Position numbers and translations under genes: made by a program | Shown here: positions 62,491-64,000 of the stretch, one piece after another | Position numbering within the stretch: position 1 is the stretch's first letter | How the letters are laid out: every line of letters begins with the position of its first letter | Notes under the pieces: generated by a model | Database searches by the model: none | What the model was told of the DNA's origin: nothing | Seen by the model: the letters and a program-made list of their open reading frames with translations, nothing else | NCBI GenBank assembly: GCA_030159075.1 | Contig: BROG01000111.1 | Location: forward strand, 1,428,172 to 1,492,171 | Direction of reading: 5' to 3' | Length of the DNA stretch: 64,000 nucleotides | From: Atrina japonica | Taxonomy: Eukaryota > Mollusca > Bivalvia > Pterioida > Pinnidae

Positions 62491-63012
62491 AAAGTCAACG
62501 TCGAAATGTCAAGTCAACACTAAAGAAATTTGATTCAACAAAACTATTTCTACGAAATTGCCCGACAGGTACCGATATTTACTTGATTTAAACACGCGAA
62601 CAGTTTTTTAGGCATTAAATAAATACTGCATTAATAATACAGTGTTTCGCCGGTATAATCGTAGTATGCAAGTGACCTACAGGTCAAGCAAAACTTGAAA
62701 AAACATTTAACACTATTTGTTAAACCTGTAGGAAATGTCTGGAAAAAATACAGTTCGAAACTACATCGTCTATTCATACGTTATAATTATTTTTCGCGTG
62801 AAATATGAAATGAATACAATCACTAAGGTCCGATTCCGTTTCTGATACAAGGTGGATTTCTGCAAAAGCGAACGTGCTTCCTTGACGCAAGATAATTTTC
62901 GTAGAAATAATTTTAAAAAATCAGCTCATGATTGTCTGAGTGATGGCTGATTCAAAGTTGTGTTTACAATGGAAGAGGACAAACACGGACCTATGAACAT
63001 TCAAATATAAAA
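62491..63012. other. Non-coding, no gene support
   Basis: No supported feature. Confidence 0.4.
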
Positions 63013-63392
63013 AATATTATACCAAAGTATAATTTTTAAGGACGTCCAGGATACAGATTCAAATCTGGTAAAAAAAATTGGACAAACACGGACCTCTGGA
63101 AATCAAGATGCGGGATCAGATGCCATGGAGGAGTAAGCATCCATTGTCGACCGGTCACATCCGCGGCGAGTCCACAGTCATCTCCAAATGAAATACCCGA
63201 GGAACGAATCCTGGTCACAAAACTCAGAACAGATGTCATGGTGGGGTAAGCACCTCCCCGCTGACCGGTCACATAGGCAGAGAGCCCGCAGTGAAACTTA
63301 AATGAAATAAGTGAGAAACAAATCCTCGTCAGAATTGGTGCAGATGACTCAACAAGGTAACAGATAACTCAACATTTCAATTAGTGAAACAG
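63013..63392 (-). mobile_element. Penelope-like element 3' tail, copy G, with internal duplication
   Basis: The 3' tail blocks (ACCAAAGTATAATTTTTA, GGACAAACACGGACC, GATCAGATGCCATGGAGG, CGACCGGTCACATCCGC) are followed by a second, more diverged version of the same middle part (GATGTCATGGTGGGGTAAGC, CTGACCGGTCACAT, CCTCGTCAGAATTGG). The tail is thus partly duplicated in tandem. Confidence 0.8.
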
Positions 63393-64000
63393 AACATTTG
63401 TAAATAACACGGTAATTTATCACTGTGAGATATTTGATATACATATGTCTTTGGATGATCTATATGTTTTGCTCGGCAATTGTTATTTACATTCTTCTTA
63501 AAATATGACTGATACAGTGGTTTTTGTCTGCAAACTATTGCTAAAAAATAAAATTTCATCGTGCAAAATAAATTTGCATGATTTTGATGTAATCATGTAT
63601 CCTCTTTCGATAATACAACAATAACAACTCCTTCTGCGACTGGAATGCAAATTGCATGTAGCGAAAACTCCACATTGTTGTTTTCGCGTGCTATGACGAA
63701 GATTGAAATCAAAAAGGGGCTATCTATCTTTTAAAAAATATCAACTCAGCAACTAGTGATGAAACAAAGTTATTTCGATTTAAGACCGGGTTTTTAGTGG
63801 ATGTTGATATTTAATCGCTATATACTAATAATAATTCATTGGTCGTCATGTCGTATACATATTTTTGTAAATTGAAATTCATTTTTATTTTAAGGGATGA
63901 TGTAATGTGTAATCTTGAAGCCCCCTTCCCGCCCATTTTCACCCAATTAGGGTTTTGATAATGCGCAATATATAATAAAGGTTAATTTTCGCCCCTGTTT
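63393..64000. other. Non-coding, no gene support
   Basis: The window ends in TTAATTTTCGCCCCTGTTT, which resembles the TTTTCGCC block near the end of the TACTGTA MITE at 28454, so another copy may begin at the edge. Confidence 0.35.

Overview
The window looks like a piece of an animal genome, most probably a mollusc and likely a bivalve. The sequence is AT-rich and intron-containing. It carries many simple repeats, three tRNA-headed SINE copies with a TTAAACAACAATAAACAAAC-type tail, TACTGTA-ended MITEs of a kind common in molluscs, and seven fragments of one Penelope-like retroelement. No bacterial, viral or organellar gene organisation is seen. The species assignment is inference.

Only one protein-coding gene is convincing. 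It is a minus-strand, six-coding-exon SLC16-family (monocarboxylate transporter-like) gene, with its ATG at 8956 and its stop at 3573. Every junction has a GTAAG donor and an AG acceptor, and the exons join into a 715-residue, 12-TM-type protein with an unusually long (about 280 residue) cytosolic loop. All five coding introns are phase 1. A 5' UTR intron acceptor with a good branch point lies at 9000-9001, so the first non-coding exon is further upstream; 23500-23700 is a weak candidate. The 3' UTR may run to about 1425.

The region 9001-23500 is probably first intron, and the rest to 64000 appears intergenic or intronic to something not seen here. It is filled with repeats: (TA)n, (CA)n, (CT)n and tri/tetranucleotide tracts; minisatellites of about 30, 79, 70-80 and 72 bp; and several foldback elements.

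The mobile complement has six groups. (i) A roughly 170-bp element with CATAGGCGTCGGAA terminal inverted repeats occurs five times, with 5-bp target duplications at three copies. (ii) A TTTAAAG...GAGCTGTC-ended family has three copies. (iii) Two MITEs have TACTGTA ends. (iv) There are SINEs. (v) A Penelope-like element family, 3'-anchored copies A to G, includes a 1.5-kb reverse transcriptase pseudogene at 58398-59910. (vi) A 4.3-kb composite foldback array at 58140-62490 has five forward and three inverted units and is split by two Penelope insertions.

The most unexpected signal is a set of three 44-nt-class sequences with hammerhead self-cleaving ribozyme architecture. The one at 54443-54486 (minus) has the full CTGANGA / GAAA / GTC core and a perfect 6-bp stem I. 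The copies at 26445 and 44085 look like decayed relatives.
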